In this document: piece by piece, positions 7,183-17,924 of the stretch
How the letters are laid out: each line of letters begins with the position of its first letter
How positions within the stretch are numbered: the first letter of the stretch is position 1
Made by a program: the position numbers and the translations under genes
Notes under the pieces: generated by a model
Seen by the model: only the letters and a program-made list of their open reading frames with translations
What the model was told of the DNA's origin: nothing
Databases searched by the model: none
NCBI RefSeq assembly: GCF_017744445.1
Contig: NZ_JAGIBH010000009.1
Span: 1 to 64,000 of the forward strand
Source: Caulobacter sp.
GTDB lineage: Bacteria; Pseudomonadota; Alphaproteobacteria; Caulobacterales; Caulobacteraceae
Length of the DNA: 64,000 nt
Direction: 5' to 3'

Positions 7183-9228
7183 CTAGGCCTGGCCGCCGTC
7201 CGTCGCGCGTCCGGCGGACGCCGCCTGTCCATCGTCGCGGGCCTCGCCCCAGAGCGCGATTTTCAGCAGCAACTCTCGCGGATTGATCGGCTTGCCGACG
7301 TGATCGTCCATGCCGCTGGCCCGATAGAAGGCGACCTGGTCGGGCAGGACGTTGGCGGTCAGGGCGATGATCGGCGTCGCGGCCGCCTCCCCGCCCAGAC
7401 CGCGGATGGCCCGCGTGGCGGTCAGGCCGTCCATGCGCGGCATCTGCACGTCCATCAGGATCAGGTCGTAGCCGCCCGAGGCCGCGGCCTCGACCGCCGC
7501 GCAGCCGTCGGCCACGACATCGACCGCGTGGCCCATGGCGCGGACCAGGGTTCCGATCAGCTCGCGATTGGCCTCGTTGTCGTCGGCGACCAGCAGGTTC
7601 AACGGCCGCATCGTGTCCTGCGCGGCCTCGGTCTCAAGGCGCTCGGGCGCGGCGACGATGGGCAGGTCCAGCACGCACCAGAAACGCGCGCCCTGCCCCG
7701 CGATGCTGTCGACGCCGATCTCGCCGCCCATCAGCTGGACGATCTCCTTGCTGATCGCCAGGCCCAGCCCGGTGCCGCCAAACTTGCGCGCCACCTCGGG
7801 CCCCGCCTGGGCGAAGCGCTCGAAGACGGTCTCCAGCATCGCCGCCGGCACGCCGACACCGGTGTCAGATACGGCCAGCTCAATGCGGGCCGAACCCGCC
7901 GAGGCCCCAACCCGATATTTGGCGCTGAGCGTGACCGAGCCCGCGCCCGTGAACTTGATGGCGTTGCCCAGGAAATTGACCAGCACCTGGCGCAGGCGAT
8001 CGGGGTCGCCTTCCAGCCAGTCGGGACAGGCCGGATCAACCTGCAGCGCCAGGTCCAGCCCCTTGGCCAGGGCTTGGGCCTCGAAGATGCCGGCCACCTT
8101 GTTCAGCAGCGCGCGCAGCTCGAACGGCCGGGTCTCCAGATTGACGCCGCCGGCCTCCAGCTTGGCGAAGTCCAGGACGTCGTTCAGCGTGTCCAGCAGC
8201 ACCGTGCCGGCGTCGTGTATGCGGCCCAGGCGGCGCTGCTGCTCGCCGGTCAGCGGCGAGGCAGCCAGGAGGTCGGTGAAGCCCAGGATGCTGGTCAGCG
8301 GCGTGCGCAGCTCGTGGGACATGTTGGCCAGGAAATCCTGGCGCGCGGCCATGGCGGCTTCCGCCAGCTCGCGGGCGTCGGCCAGGGCGGACTGGGCCTC
8401 GACCTCTTCCGTGATGTCGGTTTCGTTGACCAGGACGCACAGCTCGCCGGTCACCGGATCGGGCGTGCGGCGGGCGGCCAGGCCGTGCCAGCGCTCGCCT
8501 TGGGCGGTGATTACGCGATAGGCGCCCTCGACGGCCTCGCCGTCCAGGGCCGAGCTCCACAGCGCGCCACCGGCGTCGCCATTGGCGAAGATCTCGGCGA
8601 AGCGCACGCCGCTGCCCGGATAGCTGGCCAGCGAGGCGGGGTTGCCGAAGATGCGGAAGCCGTCGGCGTCGTACAGCGACACCAGGGCGCTGGTGTGTCG
8701 CAGGGCCTCGATGGCCCGCTGCTGCTCGGCGTCGATCTCGACCGTCGCCCCTTCCAGCAGCATGCCGTGGCCGCCGCCCGGCAGAGCGATACGCGAGATG
8801 GTGGTCGCCACCGCCACCGGGACGCCGTTGGGATAGAAGGTCCAGCGCTCCTCGACGGCCGCCCCGCCCTCGATACGGGCGGCGATGTCCTCCATGCGGG
8901 TGCGCACGGCAGGGGACTGGTCGGAGAAGTCGCGGGCCAAGAGGTCGTCCAGCGTCGCCGCGCCCCAGAGGTCCAGCGCCGCGCGGTTGGCGTAGACCTT
9001 TCGCTTCCTGACGTCGTCGAACACCCAGATCGGACGGCGCAGCTGATCGAAACCCAGGCCGAGCAGGCCGGGGAGATCAGAAGCAGCAATCTTCTCCGAG
9101 TTCAACGTCAAGGCGAATACTTGTGCTCCGTAAGGCCAGGTTCGTAGCAAGCTCACGCTTGGCGAGCCGTTAACAGGCCAATTTGTCGCATTCGCGAACC
9201 GACGTTCCTTGACCTGGATCAACTGCAA
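7183..9228 (-). CDS. hybrid sensor histidine kinase with PAS domains and receiver
   Basis: A cytoplasmic two-component kinase of up to 681 residues. Order of parts: two PAS-like sensor domains (about 55-170 and 180-290), a dimerisation/phosphoacceptor domain with HELRTPL, an ATPase domain with N-box (NFLGNAIKF), DTGVGV and GGTGLGLAI, and a C-terminal receiver with acidic pocket VADDNE, phospho-Asp in LILMDVQMP and the Lys of GKP. It has no membrane segments. The start is uncertain: 9228 is a TTG codon and no ATG occurs before the first PAS domain. It diverges from the ABC-F gene. No phosphotransfer partner is adjacent. Confidence 0.9.
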   Translation of the reverse strand: MQLIQVKERRFANATNWPVNGSPSVSLLRTWPYGAQVFALTLNSEKIAASDLPGLLGLGFDQLRRPIWVFDDVRKRKVYANRAALDLWGAATLDDLLARDFSDQSPAVRTRMEDIAARIEGGAAVEERWTFYPNGVPVAVATTISRIALPGGGHGMLLEGATVEIDAEQQRAIEALRHTSALVSLYDADGFRIFGNPASLASYPGSGVRFAEIFANGDAGGALWSSALDGEAVEGAYRVITAQGERWHGLAARRTPDPVTGELCVLVNETDITEEVEAQSALADARELAEAAMAARQDFLANMSHELRTPLTSILGFTDLLAASPLTGEQQRRLGRIHDAGTVLLDTLNDVLDFAKLEAGGVNLETRPFELRALLNKVAGIFEAQALAKGLDLALQVDPACPDWLEGDPDRLRQVLVNFLGNAIKFTGAGSVTLSAKYRVGASAGSARIELAVSDTGVGVPAAMLETVFERFAQAGPEVARKFGGTGLGLAISKEIVQLMGGEIGVDSIAGQGARFWCVLDLPIVAAPERLETEAAQDTMRPLNLLVADDNEANRELIGTLVRAMGHAVDVVADGCAAVEAAASGGYDLILMDVQMPRMDGLTATRAIRGLGGEAAATPIIALTANVLPDQVAFYRASGMDDHVGKPINPRELLLKIALWGEARDDGQAASAGRATDGGQA

Positions 9229-9322
9229 ACTGGGCCGTGATTTTGGCGTTTCCTCGGCGCTGAGCCTGCTATACGCCCCTCACCTCCGCGGCATTCCGCC
9301 GCCCCCAAAGTTTTGAAGACGT

Positions 9323-11164
<1,842 letters not shown>

Positions 11165-11274
11165 CCGAATATCTTTCCGTATGCGTCGCAATGCCGCATG
11201 CGGACCTCCCGTCGCATCCTTAACCCCTTGCACGCCTTTGGTTCATAGTTTGGACGCTTGGGGCGGGCGGGCAC

Positions 11275-13350
11275 ATGGCTTTGACGATTGGCGTGGCGCA
11301 TGTCGCCGACCGGGACGACAGCCGGCAGAACCGCGTTCTGCTAGGCCTGATCCTGGCCTATGTCGCCCTGTTCATGTTCAGCGACCACATGACCCGCGAC
11401 AGCAACGGCATGCCGTCGCTGTGGCCGGTCAATGCGCTGGTCGCCGCCGGCCTGCTGCGCCTGACGCCCGGCCGCCAGGCGATCCTGTTGATCGCCAGTC
11501 TGATCACCATCGCCGTCAACCACCGCCTGGCCGGTGATCACTGGGCCTTGGTCGGTATCTACGGCGCCGTCGACACCGTCGAGACGCTGCTGATGGCGCT
11601 CGTCGCCTACCGCGTCACCCGAGGCCGCGCCGCCCTGCGCAGCGTGCGACAGGCCCTGAGCCTGATCGGGGCGGCGCTGCCCATCACCATCGGCATGGCC
11701 TTCGTCGGCGCGGGCCTTGCCAGCATCGTGCTGGACCTGAGCTTCTGGCCGTTCTTCCGCGACTGGGCGGCCTGCACCTCGCTGGGCATGGCCATCGCCC
11801 TGCCCGCCACCCTGGTGATCCTGGAGCCTCGGCGCGCCGGCGATCCGCGCCTGCGCCCGAAACACGTCCAGGCCGGCCTCTATCTGCTGGTCGCCGGCTG
11901 CACGATCCTGGCCTTCGCCCGCAGCGGTCCGGCCATGCCGTTCCTGATCTTCCCGGCGGCGATGCTGGCGGCGTTCCAGATGGGGCCGCGCGGCGCGGCC
12001 TGGAGCGCGGTGATCGTCGTGGCCTTCGCCGCGCCAATGAGCCTGTGGGCCGCCAACGACTTCGTCTTCACGGTCGGCTGGACCCAGCCCGACCGCATCC
12101 GCCTGGTCCAGGTCTTCGTCACGGCGATGTTCATGACCTGCCTGGCCTCGGCCCTGTCGCTGCATCGCGAAGATCGGCTGAAGATCCTGATGGCCCGCCG
12201 CAGCGCCGTGGCCCGCGCCGCCCGCGCCCGCGCCCAGGCCGCCAGCCAGGCTAAGAGCGAGTTCCTGGCCACCATGAGCCACGAGATCCGCACGCCCCTT
12301 AACAGCATCCTGGGTTTCTCCGAGCTGTTGCGCGCCACCGAGCCGCTGTCGGCCGACGGTCGTCGCAAGCTGGATCTGATCGCCGGGGCCGGCGACAGCC
12401 TGGTCACCCTGGTCGACGACATCCTGGACTTCTCGCGCCTGGAGGCCGGGCGCATCCAGCTGGACCTGGCCCCCGTCTCGCCCGCCGCCCTGCTGCGCGA
12501 GACCGTGGCCATCGTCGCGCCCGATGCGGTCGCCAAAGGCCTTGAGCTGGTCGTCGAGATCCAGACCGACGAGGCGGCGCTGTACGGCCTGGACCGCAGC
12601 CGTCTGCGCCAGGTGCTGCTGAACCTGCTCAACAACGCCGTGAAGTTCACGCCAGAGGGCGCGGTCACGGCGCGGCTGTCGGCAAATGGCGACACGCTGC
12701 GTATCGAGGTCACCGACACCGGCATCGGCGTCTCGGCCGAGCAGCAGGCGCGCCTGTTCCAACGCTTCTCGCAGGCCGACGGCTCGATCCGTCGCACCTT
12801 CGGCGGGGTGGGCCTGGGCCTGGCGATCTGCAAGGCGCTGGTCGGGCTGATGGACGGCGAGATCGGCCTCACCAGCGCGCCGGGCGAAGGTTCGACCTTC
12901 TGGGTGACCCTGCCCGCTCAGCCGGCCGAGGCGCCCGCCCTCGCCGATGGCAACGACACCGCCTGCGCCGCCCGCATCCTGCTGGTCGACGACCACCCGA
13001 TGAACCGCGAACTGGGCCAGGCCATGCTGGTGCTGGCCGGCTGCGACGTGACCGTGGCCGAGGACGGCGACGAGGCCGTGCGCCTGGCCGGGGAACAGCG
13101 CTTCGACGTCATCCTGATGGACATCCACATGCCGCGCATGGACGGGCTGGCCGCTTCCGAAGCCATCCGCGCCCTGCCCGGCGACCACGGCAAGGCGCCG
13201 ATCATCGCCGTCACCGCCGACGTCCTGCCCCAGCAGGTCGAGCGCTACCGTCGCGCCGGCATGGTCGACCACATCGCCAAGCCGATCGACCGCGAGACCC
13301 TATACCGCGTGGTCGACCACTGGCTGACCAGGAACAAGGCGGCGGCGTAG
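11275..13350 (+). CDS. membrane-bound hybrid histidine kinase (MASE1-like sensor)
   Basis: A 691-residue kinase with about eight N-terminal hydrophobic helices (residues 20-290) resembling the MASE1 integral-membrane sensor, including a conserved MPSLWPVNALVAAGLL segment. Then come a phosphoacceptor domain with SHEIRTPLNS, an ATPase domain with N-box NLLNNAVKF, DTGIGV and GVGLGLAI, and a C-terminal receiver with DDHPMNRE, phospho-Asp in LMDIHMPRMDG and Lys in AKPID. It is followed by a paralogue (13671-15749) with the same plan and nearly the same length, so the pair arose by tandem duplication. Confidence 0.9.
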   Translation: MALTIGVAHVADRDDSRQNRVLLGLILAYVALFMFSDHMTRDSNGMPSLWPVNALVAAGLLRLTPGRQAILLIASLITIAVNHRLAGDHWALVGIYGAVDTVETLLMALVAYRVTRGRAALRSVRQALSLIGAALPITIGMAFVGAGLASIVLDLSFWPFFRDWAACTSLGMAIALPATLVILEPRRAGDPRLRPKHVQAGLYLLVAGCTILAFARSGPAMPFLIFPAAMLAAFQMGPRGAAWSAVIVVAFAAPMSLWAANDFVFTVGWTQPDRIRLVQVFVTAMFMTCLASALSLHREDRLKILMARRSAVARAARARAQAASQAKSEFLATMSHEIRTPLNSILGFSELLRATEPLSADGRRKLDLIAGAGDSLVTLVDDILDFSRLEAGRIQLDLAPVSPAALLRETVAIVAPDAVAKGLELVVEIQTDEAALYGLDRSRLRQVLLNLLNNAVKFTPEGAVTARLSANGDTLRIEVTDTGIGVSAEQQARLFQRFSQADGSIRRTFGGVGLGLAICKALVGLMDGEIGLTSAPGEGSTFWVTLPAQPAEAPALADGNDTACAARILLVDDHPMNRELGQAMLVLAGCDVTVAEDGDEAVRLAGEQRFDVILMDIHMPRMDGLAASEAIRALPGDHGKAPIIAVTADVLPQQVERYRRAGMVDHIAKPIDRETLYRVVDHWLTRNKAAA

Positions 13351-13670
13351 CCCGCACGCATGCCGGGAGTTCGCCCTCTTGAATTGTGCCGCCGGCCATG
13401 CATTGTCAGCGCGCCTGAACGTCAGTCCAAGAATGCAAGCCTGGGGAAATACAATCGCTTAGAGGTCGACGCGGGTCGGAGGCGTCCTGCGGCCAAACGA
13501 CACACAAGGCGATAACCCGGCAACTCCGTAACGCTCAGGCGTATTGATGTCAGCGTCGTACCCGCGAGGCGGCGGGGCGGCGCGTGTTTGGCGTGGCGCC
13601 CGAACCGTTCGGCTGTCCTACGCTGGACCCCCGTGTAACGACGCGGGCTGCTTTGGGGGACGGAAACGGT
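13351..13670. other. intergenic stretch between tandem kinases, no gene seen
   Basis: About 320 bases. The frame of the downstream kinase is open from 13584, but its likely start is 13671. Minus-strand open frames here are antisense shadows of the kinase. I see no clear terminator, no confident promoter and no repeat copy; it presumably holds the promoter of the second kinase. Confidence 0.4.
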
Positions 13671-15749
13671 ATGCCGCACAGGCTGGCCGCGCAGGAACGT
13701 AGACGTCAGGCCGCCTTGCTGCTGGCCTTGGCGGTCGCGACCGTCGTCAGCCTGGCCTTCAGCGAATACCTGACCCGCACGCCGCTGGGCGTCGCGGCCT
13801 TCTGGCCCGCCAACGCCCTGCTGGCCGCTGGCCTGCTGACCCTGACCGGCTCGCGCGGCCTGTCGCTGAGCGTGGTCTTCGTCGCCTTCCACCTGATCAT
13901 CGGCCTGCTGGTCGGCGACACCCTGTTGCGCGCCCTGCTCTACGTTGTCATCGATACCAGCGAGGCCGTGGCGATCTGGGCCATCTGCCAGAAGCTGTGG
14001 CGCGGCGCGCCGCGCATCCGCAGCCTGCGCTCGCTGATCCTCCTGCCCGCCGTCACTACCCCGGTCGCCGCCGCCGCGAGCCTGCTGGTCGCGGGGATCC
14101 TGACCCTGGGCTACGGCGAGCCCTTCGTGCGCGGCGTCACGGACTGGTTCCTGCGTTGCGGCCTGGGCCTGGCCGTCGCCTTGCCCGCCACCCTGGTGCT
14201 GATCGACGCCGAACACCGCCGCTCGTTCCAGCGCGACTGGCGCGAGCAGCTGCTGCTGATGTTCGCCGTGGCGGCCGTCACCTTGCTGTGCGCGCACCCG
14301 GCCTCGGGCGCGCCGCCGTTCCTGATCTTCCCCGTCGCCCTGGCCGCCGCCTATCGCCTGGGCGCGCGCGGCGCGGCCATGGCCTGTGTGATCGTGGCCG
14401 TGATCACCCTGCCGATCGCCATGTCGGGCGCCTCGCCGCGCTTCAACGCCGTGCTCGGTCCCGTCGCCCAGGCCCGGACCATCCAGGTGTTCATCGCGGT
14501 GCTGTTCTACACCAGCCTGGCCGCCGGCCTGGCCTTGGCCCAGCAGGACCGCCTCAAGCGCCTGCTCCTACGCCGCGAACTCCTGACCCGCGCCGCCCGC
14601 AGCCGGGCGCTGGCCGCCACCGAGGCCAAGACCGAGTTCCTGGCCACCATGAGCCACGAGATCCGTACGCCCTTGAACAGCGTGCTCGGCTTCGCTCAGC
14701 TGCTGGCCACCCGCGAGGACCTGCCGCCGGAGGTGCGCCGCCAGGTCAACTTGATCGATAGCGCCGGCGCGGCGCTGCTGACCGTGGTCAACGACATCCT
14801 GGACTTCTCGCGCGTCGAGGCCGGCCTGATCGAGCTGCTGCCCGCCCCGACCTCGGCCGCACAACTGATGCGCGACACCGTGGCGATCATGGCGCCGGAG
14901 GCCCGCGCCAAGGGCCTGTCGCTGGAGCTGGAGATCATCGACCCGGTCGACGCCCTGCACGACCTGGACGCCGACCGCCTGCGCCAGGTGCTGATCAACC
15001 TGCTCAACAACGCCGTGAAGTTCACCGACGAGGGCCGCATCGACGCCCGCCTGATCGTCGAGCAAGGCGTTATCGAGGACCGCCTGAAGTTCGAGATCAT
15101 CGACACCGGCGTCGGCATCGAACTGGACAAGCAAGCCCTGCTGTTCCAGCGCTTCAGCCAAGCCGATAGCTCGATGAGCCGGCTGCATGGCGGGGCCGGC
15201 CTGGGCCTGGCCATCTGCCGCGCCCTCGTGGACGTGATGGGCGGCAAGATCGGCGTCGACAGCGTGCCGGGCCGCGGCTCGTGCTTCTGGGTCGAACTGA
15301 GCGCCCCCATCGCCGATGCGATCGAGGCGCCCGAACGGCCCAAGGTCTCGACACCCGGCGCGGCGCGAGTCCTGATCGTCGACGACCATCCGATCAATCT
15401 CGAGATCGGCGAGGCCTTGCTGACGCTGGTCGGTTGCGAGGTCGAGGTGGCCGAGAACGGCAAGCAGGCCGTCGAGAAGGCCATGATGGGCGACTACGAC
15501 GTCATCCTGATGGACATCCACATGCCGCAGATGGACGGGCTGCAGGCGACCCGGGCGATCAAGGCCCTGCCCGGCGTGCGCGGCAAGGCCCCGATCATCG
15601 CCATGAGCGCCGACGCCCTGCCCCGCCAGGTCGAGCGCTGCTACGCCGCCGGCATGGTCGACCACATCGCCAAGCCCATCCAGCGCGAGGTGCTGTACGC
15701 CAAGGTCGAGCGGTGGCTGAACCACGGCAAGGCTGGAGCTGAGGCCTAG
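13671..15749 (+). CDS. membrane-bound hybrid histidine kinase, tandem paralogue
   Basis: A 692-residue kinase with the same order as its upstream neighbour: multi-helix MASE1-like sensor (GVAAFWPANALLAAGLL matches the neighbour's signature), phosphoacceptor domain SHEIRTPLNSVLGF, ATPase domain (NLLNNAVKF, DTGVGI, GAGLGLAI) and receiver (VDDHPINLE, LMDIHMPQMDG, AKPIQ). ATG at 13671 is chosen over an open frame back to 13584 because GGGGGAC precedes it and the length then equals that of the paralogue (691). Sequence differences are concentrated in the sensor helices, suggesting divergence in signal. Confidence 0.9.
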   Translation: MPHRLAAQERRRQAALLLALAVATVVSLAFSEYLTRTPLGVAAFWPANALLAAGLLTLTGSRGLSLSVVFVAFHLIIGLLVGDTLLRALLYVVIDTSEAVAIWAICQKLWRGAPRIRSLRSLILLPAVTTPVAAAASLLVAGILTLGYGEPFVRGVTDWFLRCGLGLAVALPATLVLIDAEHRRSFQRDWREQLLLMFAVAAVTLLCAHPASGAPPFLIFPVALAAAYRLGARGAAMACVIVAVITLPIAMSGASPRFNAVLGPVAQARTIQVFIAVLFYTSLAAGLALAQQDRLKRLLLRRELLTRAARSRALAATEAKTEFLATMSHEIRTPLNSVLGFAQLLATREDLPPEVRRQVNLIDSAGAALLTVVNDILDFSRVEAGLIELLPAPTSAAQLMRDTVAIMAPEARAKGLSLELEIIDPVDALHDLDADRLRQVLINLLNNAVKFTDEGRIDARLIVEQGVIEDRLKFEIIDTGVGIELDKQALLFQRFSQADSSMSRLHGGAGLGLAICRALVDVMGGKIGVDSVPGRGSCFWVELSAPIADAIEAPERPKVSTPGAARVLIVDDHPINLEIGEALLTLVGCEVEVAENGKQAVEKAMMGDYDVILMDIHMPQMDGLQATRAIKALPGVRGKAPIIAMSADALPRQVERCYAAGMVDHIAKPIQREVLYAKVERWLNHGKAGAEA

Positions 15750-15763
15750 ACCTCAAAGAAATC

Positions 15764-15887
15764 CCGTCTTCCCGGCGAAAGCCGGGACCCAGATCCCATG
15801 GTGCTTGGCCTGATTGGATCAGCTCAGCGCTCCTGGAACTCACCCCAGCGCCTTTCCATCTGGGCCCCGGCTTCGCCGGGGAGGCGG
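15764..15887. repeat. dispersed palindromic repeat, family 1, copy 1
   Basis: A left arm at 15764-15794 (CCCGGCGAAAGCCGGG core, then ACCCAGAT) is mirrored by a right arm at 15857-15886 (ATCTGGG, then CCCCGGCTTCGCCGGGG). Each arm is itself a hairpin. Related copies occur at 20446, 23643, 25443 and 28533 in this window, always between genes. Confidence 0.85.
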
Positions 15888-15955
15888 ATGATGGAGGCTT
15901 GGAACTCCGACCCGACGCCCCTAACTTGACCGCGATCACGGGGGAGACCTTTCCG

Positions 15956-16957
15956 ATGCAGCGTCGCGCCTTTGCCGCCTCATGTGCCGCCCTGGGCCTG
16001 ATGGCCCTTCTCGCCGCCTGCTCTCCCGCCAAGAAGGAAGACGCCGCCCCCGCCGGCGTGACCAAGCTGAAACTGGCCACCGACTGGCGGGCCGAGGCCG
16101 AGCTGGGCGGCTACTATCAGGCGCTGGCGACCGGCGAGTACAAGAAGCGCGGCCTGGAGGTGACCCTGATCCAGGGCGGGCCGGCCGTGAACGTGCCCCA
16201 GCTCCTGGCCACCAACGCGGTCGATGTCGGCGTCGGCTCCAACAGCTTCATCGTCATGAACCTGGCCAAGGAAGGCACGCCGGTCAAAGCCGTGGCGGCC
16301 TTCATGCAGAAGGACCCGCAGGTCCTGATCGCGCACCCGGATCAAGGCATCAACGGCATCGCCGACATGAAGGGCCGGCCGATCCTGCTGTCGGACGCCT
16401 CGATCACCGCCTTCTGGATCTGGCTGAAGGCCAAGTACCAGTTCACCGACGCCCAGGTGCGCAAGTATAACTACTCGTCCGCGCCGTTCCTGGCCGACAA
16501 GCGGGTGATCCAGCAGGGCTATGCGACGAGCGAGCCGTACCTCATCGAGAAGGAAGGCAAGATCAAGCCGGCGGTCTTCCTGCTGGCCGATAGCGGCTAT
16601 CCGGCCTACGCCTCGATGGCCCTGGTCCCCGACAGCCTGATCGCCAAGAACCCGGCGGCCGTGCAGGCCTTCATCGAGGCCACGGCGGCGGGCTGGAAAT
16701 CCTACCTCTACGGCGACGCCAAGCCGGGCGACGCGGCGATCCTCAAGGACAATCCGGAGATGACCCAGGACGTCCTCGACCAGGCGCGCGAGAAGATGCG
16801 GTCCTACGGCATCGTCGGCAAGGATGGCGAGATCGGCCAGATGAGCGACGCCCGCTGGGCGGAGTTCTTCAAGGTCGCCTCCGAGCAGGGCGTCTATCCC
16901 AAGGACATGGACTTCAAGAAGGCCTACACGCTGCAGTTCCTGCCAAAGGGTCAATGA
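15956..16957 (+). CDS. ABC transporter substrate-binding lipoprotein (NMT1/SsuA-like)
   Basis: Solute-binding protein of 333 residues for an importer of the nitrate/sulfonate/taurine/thiamine-precursor class. A signal peptide ends in a lipobox (LLAAC). The mature part opens with LKLATDWRAEAELGGYYQAL and carries AVDVGVGSNSF, characteristic of NMT1/THI5-like binding proteins; WRAEAELGGYYQA is reminiscent of pyrimidine-precursor binders, but the substrate cannot be fixed. ATG at 15956 follows GGGGGAG. It is first of four genes with 4-base overlaps: binding protein, 74-residue membrane protein, ATPase, permease. No thiamine riboswitch is visible upstream; the upstream gap holds repeat copy 1. Confidence 0.88.
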   Translation: MQRRAFAASCAALGLMALLAACSPAKKEDAAPAGVTKLKLATDWRAEAELGGYYQALATGEYKKRGLEVTLIQGGPAVNVPQLLATNAVDVGVGSNSFIVMNLAKEGTPVKAVAAFMQKDPQVLIAHPDQGINGIADMKGRPILLSDASITAFWIWLKAKYQFTDAQVRKYNYSSAPFLADKRVIQQGYATSEPYLIEKEGKIKPAVFLLADSGYPAYASMALVPDSLIAKNPAAVQAFIEATAAGWKSYLYGDAKPGDAAILKDNPEMTQDVLDQAREKMRSYGIVGKDGEIGQMSDARWAEFFKVASEQGVYPKDMDFKKAYTLQFLPKGQ

Positions 16958-17178
16958 TGACGCCGCACATCGAAGAGGGCCTGATTGATCTGGCGATCGC
17001 CCTGGCCGCCCTCGCCTGGGCCGGGATCTCGCTGAAGACGGGCAAGATCTATCTGAAGCCCCTAGGCTGGGTGACCCGCGTGCAGAGCGCACCGGTCTTC
17101 TGGGTCGCCTGTGGCGTGCTGCTGGCGCTCACCGCCCTGATGGCGCAGGCGGCGTTCAGACTGATCACGCACGGATGA
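16954..17178 (+). CDS. small two-helix membrane protein within the ABC importer operon
   Basis: A 74-residue protein with two predicted membrane helices (about residues 9-24 and 45-66) joined by a basic loop (KTGKIYLKPLGWVTR). It overlaps the binding-protein gene by ATGA (16954) and the ATPase gene by ATGA (17175), so it is translated as part of the transporter operon. I do not recognise a named family. Its position suggests a transporter accessory or assembly subunit; this is inference from context. Confidence 0.75.
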   Translation: MMTPHIEEGLIDLAIALAALAWAGISLKTGKIYLKPLGWVTRVQSAPVFWVACGVLLALTALMAQAAFRLITHG

Positions 17179-17924
17179 CCCTGCCCATCGCCAGCCTGTC
17201 CGGCGTCGAGGTCGACTACGCCCGAGGCCTTGCGCTAGGGCCGGTCGACCTGTCGCTGGCGGCCGGCGAGATCGTCGCCCTGGTCGGACCGTCGGGCTGC
17301 GGCAAGTCCACGGCGCTGCGGCTGCTGGCCGGACTGGAGCAGCCCACGCGCGGTACCGTGACCCGCGCCGCCGGCAAGGGCGAGACTTCGGTGGTCTTCC
17401 AGTCGCACACCCTGGCGCCGTGGCTGTCGGCGCGGGACAACGTCGCCCTGCCGCTGGAACTGGCCGGGACGTCCAAGCGAGAGGCGCAAGCCGCCGCCGA
17501 CGAGGCGCTGCGCAAGGTCGGCCTCGCCGCGGCGCTGACCGCTCGTCCGGCCCAGCTGTCGGGCGGCATGGCCATGCGCGCCTCTCTCGCGAGAGCCCTC
17601 GTCACCCGCCCACGCCTGCTACTGCTGGACGAGCCCTTCGCCGCGTTGGACGAGATCACCCGTCGCACCCTCGCCGATGATGTCCTGGCCCTGGCGGACG
17701 AGTTGAAGCCCGCCGTCGTCTTCGTGACCCACAATGTCGAAGAGGCCGTCTATATGGCCCGCCGCGTCGTGGTCATGACCCCCGGGCCCGGCCTCGTGGC
17801 CGGCGAAGTGGCCATCGACGGTCCGGTCGTGCGGCCGCCAGGTTTCCGCACCACCGAGCCCTTCCGCGCCGCCGCCGAGGTGGTCTCAACCCTGCTGGCG
17901 CAAGCCACGGAGCGAGCCGCGTGA
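17175..17924 (+). CDS. ABC transporter ATP-binding protein (nitrate/sulfonate/taurine class)
   Basis: A 249-residue ATPase with Walker A GPSGCGKST, Q-loop VVFQSHTLAPW, signature LSGGMAMRASLARAL, Walker B LLLLDEPFAALD and switch His in VFVTHNVEEAV. These match SsuB/TauB-type ATPases that energise import by the binding protein and permease of the same operon. The signature motif has GGMAMR in place of the common GGMRQR, a mild departure. It overlaps the genes on both sides by four bases. Confidence 0.92.
   Translation: MTLPIASLSGVEVDYARGLALGPVDLSLAAGEIVALVGPSGCGKSTALRLLAGLEQPTRGTVTRAAGKGETSVVFQSHTLAPWLSARDNVALPLELAGTSKREAQAAADEALRKVGLAAALTARPAQLSGGMAMRASLARALVTRPRLLLLDEPFAALDEITRRTLADDVLALADELKPAVVFVTHNVEEAVYMARRVVVMTPGPGLVAGEVAIDGPVVRPPGFRTTEPFRAAAEVVSTLLAQATERAA

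Noticed and set aside
7120..9147. 675-codon plus-strand open frame antisense to the PAS hybrid kinase
   Set aside because: Shadow of the kinase in a high-G+C genome; composition rich in Gly/Arg/His/Gln without motifs, while the other strand has complete kinase domains.
15750..15955. Thiamine-pyrophosphate riboswitch before the NMT1-type importer
   Set aside because: No CTGAGA box or matching partner; the gap is filled by a family 1 repeat.
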